A DNA stretch of 7,616 bases, taken from NCBI GenBank assembly GCA_023426765.1, contig JAEZBW010000737.1, positions 1-7,616 on the forward strand, in the 5' to 3' direction. The notes beneath the pieces were generated by a model. That model did not search any database. It was given only the letters and a program-made list of their open reading frames with translations, and was not told the origin of the DNA. Below, piece after piece: positions 1-5,319 of the stretch (position 1 is its first letter; the number at the start of each line of letters is the position of its first letter). The position numbers and the translations under genes were made by a program. This DNA comes from Bacillota bacterium (GTDB lineage: Bacteria; Bacillota; Clostridia; DSM-8532).

Positions 1-356
1 CCTCTTATGAGTTGCCTATTATCATTGATTTTGGTGCTGATTCCTGTATTCCATGTAAGGAAATGGCTCCTGTGCTTAAAACACTGAACGTGGAGATGCA
101 AGGCGCAGCAATCATAAAGTTTGTAGATGTGTGGAAGAACGAGGATGTTGCAAACGACTTCCCGATCCAAGTCATTCCTACGCAGATTTTTATCAACGCT
201 GACGGAACACCTTATGTACCCAGTGACGATATTAAAATCGAGTTCACGATGTATTCTACGAAGGACACAAACGAGCATGTCTTTACAATACATCAGGGTG
301 GCCTAACCGAGGACCAGATGCGGCGTATCCTTACTGATATGGGGGTGGGTAAATGA
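1..356 (+). CDS. Thioredoxin-fold protein, 5' end outside the window
   Basis: The reading frame is already open at the left edge (first full codon at position 3, reading S-Y-E-L-P-I-I-I-D-F), so the TTG at 12 is an internal Leu codon, not a start. The visible 117 residues show a thioredoxin fold: a beta strand (IIIDFGA), the active site D-S-C-I-P-C-K, and the cis-proline strand V-I-P-T-Q-I-F-I-N. A C-terminal extension contains FTMYSTKDTNEHVF and HQGGLTEDQMR. The CxxC implies disulfide reduction or electron relay. The missing N-terminus might carry a signal or membrane anchor, which would place the domain outside the membrane next to CcdA; that is inference. Its stop overlaps the start of ccdA (ATGA), indicating translational coupling. 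It sits in an arsenic operon, so a role in keeping arsenical enzymes or thiols reduced is likely but unproven. Confidence 0.88.
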   Translation, partial: SYELPIIIDFGADSCIPCKEMAPVLKTLNVEMQGAAIIKFVDVWKNEDVANDFPIQVIPTQIFINADGTPYVPSDDIKIEFTMYSTKDTNEHVFTIHQGGLTEDQMRRILTDMGVGK

Positions 357-1042
357 CAGAAGCTCTGGAAAACCTGTCACAGCTCATTCAGACAAGTGGT
401 TGGCTGGCCCCGCTCCTGGCTCTACTGGCGGGCATCCTTACCTCGTTCACACCCTGCTCCCTTTCCAGTATCCCTCTGGTAATCGGATATGTAGGAGGCA
501 CGGGGCAAAAGGATACAAAACGAGCATTTCGGTTGTCGCTCACTTTTGCAGCCGGAGCAGCTGTGACATTTACTATACTTGGCGTGATTGCTTCCATCGC
601 AGGGCGGCTCATGGGAACATCCGCATCGTGGTGGTATATCATACTTGGAGTACTAATGGTATTGATGGCTTTGCAGACATGGGGTATATTTGAAATCATC
701 CCGTCCAGCTATCTTATTTCTAAAAATACCAAGAAGGGTTTTGCAGGTGCATTCATCGCTGGAATTCTCGGCGGGGTTTTTTCTTCTCCGTGCTCCACTC
801 CTGTTCTGATTGCACTGCTTGCCATTGTAGCCGGTAAGGGAAGTATAGTCTGGGGCATATTATTACTGCTGTTGTATTCAATCGGGCATGGTATCCTTGC
901 GATTATCGCCGGAACATCTATAGGCTTCGTACAAAAGCTTTCTTCCAGCGAAAGATATGGAAAAGCAAGCACCATATTGAAAATAGTAATGGGTGCTCTG
1001 ATATTACTAATTGGATTTTACATGTTTTATCTTGGATTCTAA
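353..1042 (+). CDS. ccdA: CcdA/DsbD-type transmembrane electron transporter
   Basis: This 229-aa, almost wholly hydrophobic protein has about six membrane helices (roughly residues 17-47, 60-84, 92-115, 128-160, 165-190, 207-228). Two cysteines lie in symmetric motifs: FTPCSLSSIPLV (Cys35) in the first helix and FSSPCSTPVL (Cys147) in the fourth. This repeated pattern is diagnostic of the CcdA/DsbD transmembrane family, which takes electrons from cytoplasmic thioredoxin through this Cys pair and hands them to thiol proteins on the outer face. The length fits stand-alone CcdA, with no extra periplasmic domains. The start ATG overlaps the stop of the upstream thioredoxin-fold gene, and a G-rich stretch (341-349) serves as ribosome site. 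With thioredoxin-fold proteins on both sides, cytoplasmic and extracytoplasmic partners may be encoded together. The exact substrate in this operon is unknown. Confidence 0.9.
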   Translation: MTEALENLSQLIQTSGWLAPLLALLAGILTSFTPCSLSSIPLVIGYVGGTGQKDTKRAFRLSLTFAAGAAVTFTILGVIASIAGRLMGTSASWWYIILGVLMVLMALQTWGIFEIIPSSYLISKNTKKGFAGAFIAGILGGVFSSPCSTPVLIALLAIVAGKGSIVWGILLLLLYSIGHGILAIIAGTSIGFVQKLSSSERYGKASTILKIVMGALILLIGFYMFYLGF

Positions 1043-1066
1043 TATTCTGAAAAGGAGAGATTTATT

Positions 1067-1420
1067 ATGGCACTGTTTGGAAAGAAAAACAAAGAGGAAA
1101 AGACAACATCATGCTGTTGCGGTGGCAATTGCGATTCAGAGAGCATGGCAAAGGCCGAAACTGCGAAGACCGAAGGTGCAGGCATCAAGGTTCTCGGCAC
1201 CGGGTGTGCCAAGTGCAATGCACTGGAAGCAGCCACAAAAGCCGCATTAGAGAAACTCGGGATGGATACAACGATTGACCACGTAACCGATTTTTCTCAG
1301 ATTGCAGCCTATGGCGTGATGACGACCCCCGCCCTGGTTGTAGATGGAAAAGTAGTTTCTTATGGCAAGGTTCTAAAAACTGATGAGGTCGTAAAGCTTT
1401 TGCAAAAGGCCAGAGGGTGA
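1067..1420 (+). CDS. Small thioredoxin (TM0996/MTH895 type) with Cys-rich N-terminal tail
   Basis: The protein has 117 aa. Residues 1-36 form a charged tail with a cysteine cluster (S-C-C-C-G-G-N-C, Cys16-18 and Cys22). Residues 39-116 form a compact thioredoxin-like domain: strand IKVLGTG, active site C47-A-K-C50, and the cis-Pro region V-M-T-T-P-A-L-V-V-D-G-K (Pro88). This matches the small glutaredoxin-like proteins often found beside arsenic permeases and redox proteins in Firmicutes and archaea. It lacks a signal peptide, so it should be cytoplasmic and could donate electrons to CcdA or to ArsC. AAAGGAGA at 1051-1058, 8 nt before the ATG, is a strong ribosome site. The gene lies 24 nt after ccdA. 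The tail may bind a metal or arsenite, which is inference from the vicinal cysteines. Confidence 0.9.
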   Translation: MALFGKKNKEEKTTSCCCGGNCDSESMAKAETAKTEGAGIKVLGTGCAKCNALEAATKAALEKLGMDTTIDHVTDFSQIAAYGVMTTPALVVDGKVVSYGKVLKTDEVVKLLQKARG

Positions 1421-1486
1421 GTAATACAAAGGCGTGCATTTACAGGTCATTGCATTGAAATGAAATAAGCATAATACGATAATTTT

Positions 1487-1496
1487 GGAGGTGATC
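1487..1496 (+). promoter_or_regulatory. Ribosome binding site deciding the arsM start
   Basis: GGAGGTGATC is a near-perfect complement of the 16S rRNA 3' end. It lies 8 nt (counted from GGAGG) before the ATG at 1500. The in-frame TTG at 1485 overlaps this site and therefore cannot be the start. Confidence 0.85.
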
Positions 1497-1499
1497 TTG

Positions 1500-2300
1500 A
1501 TGAAAGACAAAGAAAAGCTCAGAGAAAAGATTAGGAAAAATTATTCTCAAGTTGCGCTGAAAGGTTCAAGCGGTTGCTGCTGCAGTCCGGGATGTTGCGG
1601 TGGCGATCCTGCCATTGATATCAATGCGACTGCTAAAAGCTTGGGGTACTCGGAAGATGATTTAAAAAATATGCCTGACCAGGCGAATATGGGTTTAGGC
1701 TGCGGTAATCCGATTGCGATAGCGTCACTTCAAAAAGGAGACGTCGTCCTTGATTTAGGTAGTGGCGGAGGCTTTGACTGTTTTCTTGCAAGACGACAGG
1801 TTGGTGAAACCGGTTTCGTAATCGGTGTAGATATGACACCTGAAATGATTAAGCTGGCCAGGAAAAATGCCGAGGAAAGCGGTTATAAAAATGTTGAATT
1901 CCGCTTAGGGGAAATTGAGCACTTGCCGGTGGCAAATGACACAGTTGATGTCATCATATCAAATTGTGTTATTAACCTGGCTTTAGAAAAGCAGAAGGTT
2001 TTTAATGAAGCTTATCGGGTGCTCAAACCCGGTGGGCGAATCTCCATATCTGATGTAGTCGCCACAGCAAAAATACCGGAGTCTGTAAAAAATGATCTTA
2101 ATAGTCTTACCGGCTGTATCGCCGGAGCTGAGCATGTTGAAGTCATCGAAAATATGCTTAAAAAATCCGGCTTCATAAATATCCGCATGGTCCCCAAAGA
2201 CAATAGTAAAGATATCATCAAGAGTTGGGTGCCCGGAAAAAACGCAGAAGAGTTTGTGGCCTCCTATATAATTGAAGCACAGAAAAGTGAATCTAAATAA
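1500..2300 (+). CDS. arsM: Arsenite S-adenosylmethionine methyltransferase ArsM
   Basis: ArsM transfers methyl groups from SAM to arsenite, giving methylated and finally volatile arsenicals in the cytoplasm. The protein has 266 aa from the ATG at 1500. Residues 80-190 form a class I Rossmann methyltransferase: motif I V-L-D-L-G-S-G-G-G-F-D (83-93), the acidic residue in G-V-D-M-T-P-E-M (Asp111), and L-K-P-G-G-R-I-S-I-S-D (175-185). The three cysteines that bind As(III) in this family are present: Cys68 in GLGCGNP, Cys156 in SNCVINL and Cys206 in TGCIAGA. The N-terminus adds a cluster G-C-C-C-S-P-G-C-C-G-G (Cys26-28, 32, 33). The gene follows the small thioredoxin by 79 nt, the widest gap in the operon, and precedes acr3 by 27 nt. 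Base composition falls from here onward compared with the three upstream genes. Confidence 0.95.
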   Translation: MKDKEKLREKIRKNYSQVALKGSSGCCCSPGCCGGDPAIDINATAKSLGYSEDDLKNMPDQANMGLGCGNPIAIASLQKGDVVLDLGSGGGFDCFLARRQVGETGFVIGVDMTPEMIKLARKNAEESGYKNVEFRLGEIEHLPVANDTVDVIISNCVINLALEKQKVFNEAYRVLKPGGRISISDVVATAKIPESVKNDLNSLTGCIAGAEHVEVIENMLKKSGFINIRMVPKDNSKDIIKSWVPGKNAEEFVASYIIEAQKSESK

Positions 2301-2315
2301 TAACCTTTAGAGAAC

Positions 2316-2320
2316 GAGGG
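2316..2320 (+). promoter_or_regulatory. Ribosome binding site deciding the acr3 start
   Basis: GAGGG ends 7 nt before the ATG at 2328 but only 1 nt before the in-frame ATG at 2322. The spacing favours 2328 as the true start. Confidence 0.65.
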
Positions 2321-2327
2321 AATGTCT

Positions 2328-3386
2328 ATGGATAAAAAACAAACATCAGGAATAGGATTTTTTCAAAAGTATTTAACAGTATGGGTAATTCTTTGCATGG
2401 CAACAGGTGTCTTGATTGGTAAATTTTTGCCTGCGGTACCTGATTTTTTAGGACAGTTTGAATATGCCAATGTTTCCATCCCTACGGCAATCTTAATATG
2501 GGTAATGATCTACCCTATGATGATGAAGGTAGATTTCCAAAGCATTAAAAACGTCGGTAAGAACCCTAAAGGTCTATATGTAACATGGACTGCAAACTGG
2601 CTTATTAAGCCATTTACAATGTATGCATTAGCATCGTTTTTCCTATATGTAGTTTTTAAGAACTTTATCACGCCCGATCTTGCTAAAGAATACCTTGCAG
2701 GAGCAATACTCCTTGGTGCAGCTCCTTGCACAGCAATGGTCTTTGTATGGAGCACATTAACTAAAGGCGATCCGGCTTATACAGTAGTACAGGTAGCGAC
2801 TAATGACTTGATTATTCTTGTAGCATTTATTCCAATCGCTAAATTCCTGTTGGGTGTTAGTGATGTATCTGTTCCGTGGGACACATTGATTTTATCTGTA
2901 GTATTATTTGTTGTAATTCCTCTTGCGGCAGGGATACTCACAAGGTTATATGTTACTAAAAGAAAGGGACTGCAATATTTCGAAGAAAAGTTTTTGCCTA
3001 AATTTGATGGCGCAACTACGACCGGTTTACTGCTGATGTTGATACTTCTGTTCGCTTTCCAGGGAGAAACGATTCTAAGTAATCCACTTCACATTATTCT
3101 TATAGCGGTACCCCTGACCATTCAGACGTTCCTCATTTTCTTTATCTCATATATACCTTGTAAATGGCTTAAGCTGCCTCATAATATAGCGGCTCCGGCC
3201 GGGATGATTGGTGCATCAAACTTTTTTGAACTATCCGTCGCTGTTGCAATTGCATTATTTGGAATGAATTCTCCTGCCGCCCTTGCTACTACTGTGGGAG
3301 TGCTAACAGAAGTGCCAATTATGCTGATTCTTGTGAAAATAGCAAATAATACAAAGCATTGGTTTCCAAAGCCAAAGACAAAATAA
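2328..3386 (+). CDS. acr3: Arsenite efflux permease Acr3
   Basis: Acr3 is a ten-helix membrane carrier of the bile/arsenite/riboflavin transporter superfamily that expels arsenite using the proton-motive force. The 352-aa product has the family's usual length and alternates hydrophobic helices from residue 15 to about 340. The two residues shown to matter in Acr3 are present: a cysteine in L-L-G-A-A-P-C-T-A-M-V-F-V-W-S (Cys134) and a glutamate in A-S-N-F-F-E-L-S-V-A-V-A-I (Glu301). The unwound-helix segments around each are typical. It sits between arsM and arsC with short gaps (27 and 15 nt), so co-transcription is expected. Sampled blocks are AT-richer than the upstream ccdA and thioredoxin genes (21/60 GC at 2581-2640 against 29/60 at 481-540). 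Confidence 0.96.
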   Translation: MDKKQTSGIGFFQKYLTVWVILCMATGVLIGKFLPAVPDFLGQFEYANVSIPTAILIWVMIYPMMMKVDFQSIKNVGKNPKGLYVTWTANWLIKPFTMYALASFFLYVVFKNFITPDLAKEYLAGAILLGAAPCTAMVFVWSTLTKGDPAYTVVQVATNDLIILVAFIPIAKFLLGVSDVSVPWDTLILSVVLFVVIPLAAGILTRLYVTKRKGLQYFEEKFLPKFDGATTTGLLLMLILLFAFQGETILSNPLHIILIAVPLTIQTFLIFFISYIPCKWLKLPHNIAAPAGMIGASNFFELSVAVAIALFGMNSPAALATTVGVLTEVPIMLILVKIANNTKHWFPKPKTK

Positions 3387-3387
3387 A

Positions 3388-3395
3388 AAGAGGTG
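3388..3395 (+). promoter_or_regulatory. Ribosome binding site deciding the arsC start
   Basis: AAGAGGTG lies 6 nt before the GTG at 3402. The earlier in-frame GTG at 3393 falls inside this site, so it is an unlikely start. Confidence 0.7.
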
Positions 3396-3401
3396 AATAT
3401 T

Positions 3402-3842
3402 GTGGGTGGGACTAAACCGAAAGTAGCATTTATATGTGTTCATAACTCATGCCGAAGTCAGATAGCCGAAGCACTCGGTAAACATTTAGCTTCAGATGTG
3501 TTTAAAAGCTATTCTGCCGGTACAGAAACAAAAGATCGGATAAACCCTGATGCAGTGCGGATCATAAAACAGCTTTACGGGATAGACATGGAAGAAACCC
3601 AGCGTCCGAAGCTTGTAGAAGATATCCCGCCTGTGGAAATAGTCATTACAATGGGTTGTAATGTGGAATGCCCCTATCTTCCAAGTAAACACCGGGAGGA
3701 TTGGGGATTAGACGACCCAACAGGAATGCCGGATGAGGAATTTATTAAAGTAATCAGGGCGATTGAAACCAAAATTACAGCTTTGCGAGGAAAGCTCGCA
3801 AGTGATATTATTTGCGATAAATTACTTAACGGTACGAATTAA
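3402..3842 (+). CDS. arsC: Arsenate reductase ArsC, thioredoxin-linked low-molecular-weight phosphatase type
   Basis: ArsC reduces arsenate to arsenite in the cytoplasm, feeding Acr3 and ArsM. The 146-aa protein (GTG start at 3402) opens with the phosphatase P-loop C12-V-H-N-S-C-R18-S (CX5R) after the strand VAFI. It carries the general-acid segment W-G-L-D-D-P-T-G (Asp104/Asp105). The redox pair used by the pI258-type enzymes appears as M-G-C86-N-V-E-C90-P-Y-L-P. Only three residues separate these cysteines, against six in S. aureus pI258 ArsC as I recall it. The helical segment carrying them is thus shorter but otherwise alike, so a thioredoxin-recycled mechanism is likely. It is the last recognisable gene of the ars operon. 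A 7-bp stem-loop (TTGCGAG/CTCGCAA, 3783-3801) lies inside the 3' coding part. Confidence 0.93.
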   Translation: MGGTKPKVAFICVHNSCRSQIAEALGKHLASDVFKSYSAGTETKDRINPDAVRIIKQLYGIDMEETQRPKLVEDIPPVEIVITMGCNVECPYLPSKHREDWGLDDPTGMPDEEFIKVIRAIETKITALRGKLASDIICDKLLNGTN

Positions 3843-3854
3843 TCATAATCTGCT

Positions 3855-3955
3855 CAACAAACGGCAAATGAACAGGGGTGTTCACCCCTACACACGGAAG
3901 AAATGGGAAACAGCAAGGGGGTGCACCCTACAAACGGGAGCAAGCTGAGGGGGTG
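3855..3955. repeat. Three-copy degenerate tandem repeat with GGGGTG hairpins
   Basis: A boundary word C(A/T)ACA(A/C)ACGG occurs three times: CAACAAACGG at 3855, CTACACACGG at 3888 and CTACAAACGG at 3928 (spacings 33 and 40 nt). Each is followed by GGGGTG, at 3875, 3918 and 3950. In copy 1 this forms AGGGGTG-TT-CACCCCT (3874-3889), and in copy 2 the palindrome GGGTGCACCC. Copy 3 ends in GGGGGTGCATTTT without the return arm. The units lie directly after arsC. They are too short and too uneven for a CRISPR array. Their role is unknown; they could be RNA hairpins protecting or attenuating the ars transcript, DNA binding sites, or the edge of a mobile element. Confidence 0.65.
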
Positions 3956-3992
3956 CATTTTGTATCAAACTCGTGTTCTTTGCCAAAATGTG

Positions 3993-4029
3993 GCCACACT
4001 CATTCGTGAGTGATGGCTGCTTTTATTTT
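3993..4029 (+). terminator. Probable intrinsic terminator of the ars operon
   Basis: GCCA-CACTCA, loop TTCG, TGAGTG-(A)-TGGC gives a 10-bp stem with one bulged base and a stable TTCG tetraloop (3993-4017). It is followed by TGCTTTTATTTT. The T tract is broken, so termination may be partial. It is the first terminator-like hairpin with a T tract after arsC, about 150 nt downstream of its stop. Confidence 0.55.
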
Positions 4030-4040
4030 CGATCGAAATA

Positions 4041-4178
4041 TTAAGTCTTTAATCCCCCAAAATGCCTGTCCATCATTATCGTGGTATGCCCATTTACAAT
4101 ATGTGTCATTTGCTCATGGCTGCCGGATTCATAATATTCCGATATCGGGAACATATCAAAGGTATCAAAAAAAATTCC
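4041..4178 (-). other. Possible remnant of a minus-strand gene
   Basis: Read on the minus strand, the last 45 codons before the stop at 4041 look protein-like (for example G-I-F-F-D-T-F-D-M-F-P-I-S-E-Y-Y and D-R-H-F-G-G-L-K-T). Further upstream the same frame runs through AT-rich DNA and into the promoter of the + strand unit, so an intact gene is unlikely. I do not recognise a family. It may be a decayed 3' end or chance. Confidence 0.2.
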
Positions 4179-4289
4179 GACTGTATATTTCCACAGGGAT
4201 AACCTGTTGCAAGGGGGAGTGTTCGATAATCTTACCGGGTTATTTTCCGATTGTTGTGTAAATATTAATCTACAAAAAGTAAAAAATAC

Positions 4290-4318
4290 TTGACAATAAG
4301 TAATAAAGACATTACAAT
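4290..4318 (+). promoter_or_regulatory. Sigma-A promoter of the membrane protein/XRE unit
   Basis: The -35 TTGACA (4290-4295) is a perfect match. A 17-nt spacer leads to the -10 TACAAT (4313-4318), with one mismatch. Transcription would start near 4325, giving a leader of about 40 nt before the ATG at 4363. Confidence 0.8.
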
Positions 4319-4331
4319 ATGTATATAAAAC

Positions 4332-4345
4332 GTTACAGCGGTAAC
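4332..4345. promoter_or_regulatory. Operator-like inverted repeat in the leader
   Basis: GTTAC-AGCG-GTAAC is a 5-bp dyad with a 4-nt centre, placed just after the predicted transcription start. Its position suits an operator, for which the XRE protein encoded downstream is the obvious candidate. It could equally be a small RNA hairpin; no second copy was found by eye. Confidence 0.35.
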
Positions 4346-4349
4346 AAAT

Positions 4350-4354
4350 GGAGG
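4350..4354 (+). promoter_or_regulatory. Ribosome binding site deciding the membrane protein start
   Basis: GGAGG lies 8 nt before the ATG at 4363. The ATG at 4348 overlaps this site and is not a plausible start. Confidence 0.8.
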
Positions 4355-4362
4355 TTAAAAAC

Positions 4363-4869
4363 ATGTCCTACCAGGAGAAGAAAACAATTGTCTCAACAAT
4401 CACCGGAGCATTGGTTCTGGCTGCATATTGCATCCAAACGGTTGGAAAGGTACGATCAGATGTGATCGAAATGACGGATTTGAAAGCATGGGCAACACAG
4501 ATGCTCATTTTTGTCGGTATAGGCATCGTTGCCTCGATCGTCATTCAAATCATCTTTCACATTCTTATTTCTGTGTCCCTTGCGGTAAAGAAAACAGCAC
4601 AGAACGGCAAATGTGACAATGATCAAATCAGCAAATCCATCGAAGTGGAAATGGTGGAAGACGAAATGGATAAGCTGATTCAACTGAAATCCATGCGAAT
4701 CAGCTTTACAGTTGCCGGATTTGGATTTATCACAGCCCTGATCTGGCTGGTTATAAACCAAAGTGCAGCCCTGATGCTGAACATCCTGTTCATATCCTTC
4801 AACCTGGGTTCCATACTGGAAGGCATCACTCAGATATACTATTACAGAAAAGGAGTTCGAAATGGCTAG
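4363..4869 (+). CDS. Four-helix membrane protein paired with an XRE regulator
   Basis: The 168-aa product (M-S-Y-Q-E-K-K-T-I-V start) has four predicted membrane helices at about 10-27, 46-75, 113-132 and 134-155. A charged cytoplasmic loop between helices 2 and 3 contains V-E-D-E-M-D-K-L-I-Q-L-K-S, a form of the DERDKLIELK-like motif I associate with this Firmicutes membrane family. These proteins are commonly encoded directly before a short YozG-like XRE regulator, as here, where the two genes overlap by 8 nt. The biochemical role is not known. Partner logic suggests membrane sensing or modulation of the regulator, or a stress-related function, but the sequence shows no catalytic motif. Expression is expected from the strong promoter at 4290-4318. 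Confidence 0.85.
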   Translation: MSYQEKKTIVSTITGALVLAAYCIQTVGKVRSDVIEMTDLKAWATQMLIFVGIGIVASIVIQIIFHILISVSLAVKKTAQNGKCDNDQISKSIEVEMVEDEMDKLIQLKSMRISFTVAGFGFITALIWLVINQSAALMLNILFISFNLGSILEGITQIYYYRKGVRNG

Positions 4870-5083
4870 GAAATTCGAGATAACAAACAATATCCGGAAG
4901 CTTCGTTTCTTTGCCAATGAGATGACACAGCAGCAGTTGGCGGAGAAGGCCGGGGTTTCAAGACAAACCATCGTGGCCATCGAGGCCGGTAAGTATTCTC
5001 CCACACTGGAGCTTGCGTTCCGTATCGCTGACGCGTTTGGCGTGCAAATTGGAGAAGTGTTTGATTATGAAGTGAAGGATTAA
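4862..5083 (+). CDS. Small XRE-family helix-turn-helix regulator
   Basis: The 73-aa protein is almost entirely one HTH_3 domain. Helix 2 plus recognition helix read M-T-Q-Q-Q-L-A-E-K-A-G-V-S-R-Q-T-I-V-A-I-E (about residues 21-41), followed by A-G-K-Y-S-P-T-L-E-L-A and the end F-G-V-Q-I-G-E-V-F. It closely resembles the stand-alone YozG-type regulators of Firmicutes. AGGAG at 4851-4855 gives a good ribosome site 6 nt before the ATG, within the end of the membrane protein gene, so the pair is translationally coupled. It probably binds DNA as a dimer and may autoregulate through the dyad at 4332-4345; that link is inference. Confidence 0.93.
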   Translation: MARKFEITNNIRKLRFFANEMTQQQLAEKAGVSRQTIVAIEAGKYSPTLELAFRIADAFGVQIGEVFDYEVKD

Positions 5084-5100
5084 ACAGAAATGAATATCAT

Positions 5101-5319
5101 ATGAAAGCTGTAGTAAATAATAAAAGAAACAAATCGGATATTCTTATATACTGCGAAGTGGAGAAACCCATTCCCGGGGATGAACAGGTTTTGGTGAAAA
5201 TTCAGGCGGTATCGGTGAATGCTGCAGATTACCGTTCGATGAAGATGGGGTTGATTCCAAAGCGAAAGATTTTTGGCGCCGATATAGCCGTCATACAGGT
5301 TGCTCATGATATCGCTTAA
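5101..5319 (+). pseudogene. Truncated GroES-like (zinc-type) alcohol dehydrogenase, N-terminal stump
   Basis: The first 60 or so of 72 codons match the start of medium-chain NAD(P)-dependent alcohol dehydrogenases/quinone oxidoreductases: M-K-A-V-V, then E-V-E-K-P-I-P-G-D-E-Q-V-L-V-K-I, V-S-V-N-A-A-D-Y-R-S-M-K-M-G and K-I-F-G-A-D-I-A. Intact members run about 310-340 aa and continue with a G-x-V-x-x-V-G strand and the Rossmann domain. Here the frame departs right after GADIA into V-I-Q-V-A-H-D-I-A and stops. No cofactor domain follows in any + strand frame I read. It is therefore a deletion-truncated remnant, not a functional enzyme. The break coincides with one copy of a 12-bp repeat (GTCATACAGGTT, 5290). 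No strong ribosome site precedes the ATG. Confidence 0.75.

Larger units (their letters stand above)
3843..4289. other. Region between ars operon and next promoter, no convincing gene
   Basis: This stretch of about 450 bases holds a small hairpin-forming repeat array (3855-3955), a TTCG-loop hairpin followed by T-rich sequence (3993-4029), a 12-bp perfect palindrome (TTTCGATCGAAA, 4027-4038) and a 10-bp one (CCGATATCGG, 4139-4148). Reading frames on either strand have no ribosome site or recognisable domain. The + strand frame at 4010-4261 begins inside the hairpin and is judged spurious. A minus-strand frame ending at 4041 has a protein-like tail and may be a gene remnant. Confidence 0.6.

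Noticed and set aside
388..975. Minus-strand and +2 frames across ccdA
   Set aside because: Shadows of a conserved membrane protein whose own frame carries the family motifs.
1455..1483. Internal promoter TTGAAA-N17-GATAAT before arsM
   Set aside because: Transcription would begin inside the arsM ribosome site, leaving it incomplete; kept only as a note.
1485..1499. TTG start giving arsM five extra residues
   Set aside because: The TTG lies in the ribosome site GGAGGTGATC; the ATG at 1500 has ideal spacing.
1..3842. ArsR-type regulator or ars promoter within the window
   Set aside because: Looked for and not found; the operon's start lies beyond the left edge.
3855..3960. CRISPR array
   Set aside because: Only three degenerate units with 33 and 40 nt spacing, no constant repeat with unique spacers and no cas genes.
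4010..4261. 83-aa + strand reading frame
   Set aside because: Starts at a GTG inside the terminator-like hairpin, has no ribosome site and no recognisable domain.
4456..5004. 182-aa minus-strand reading frame
   Set aside because: Antisense to the well-supported membrane protein and XRE genes; Cys/His-rich composition typical of a shadow frame.
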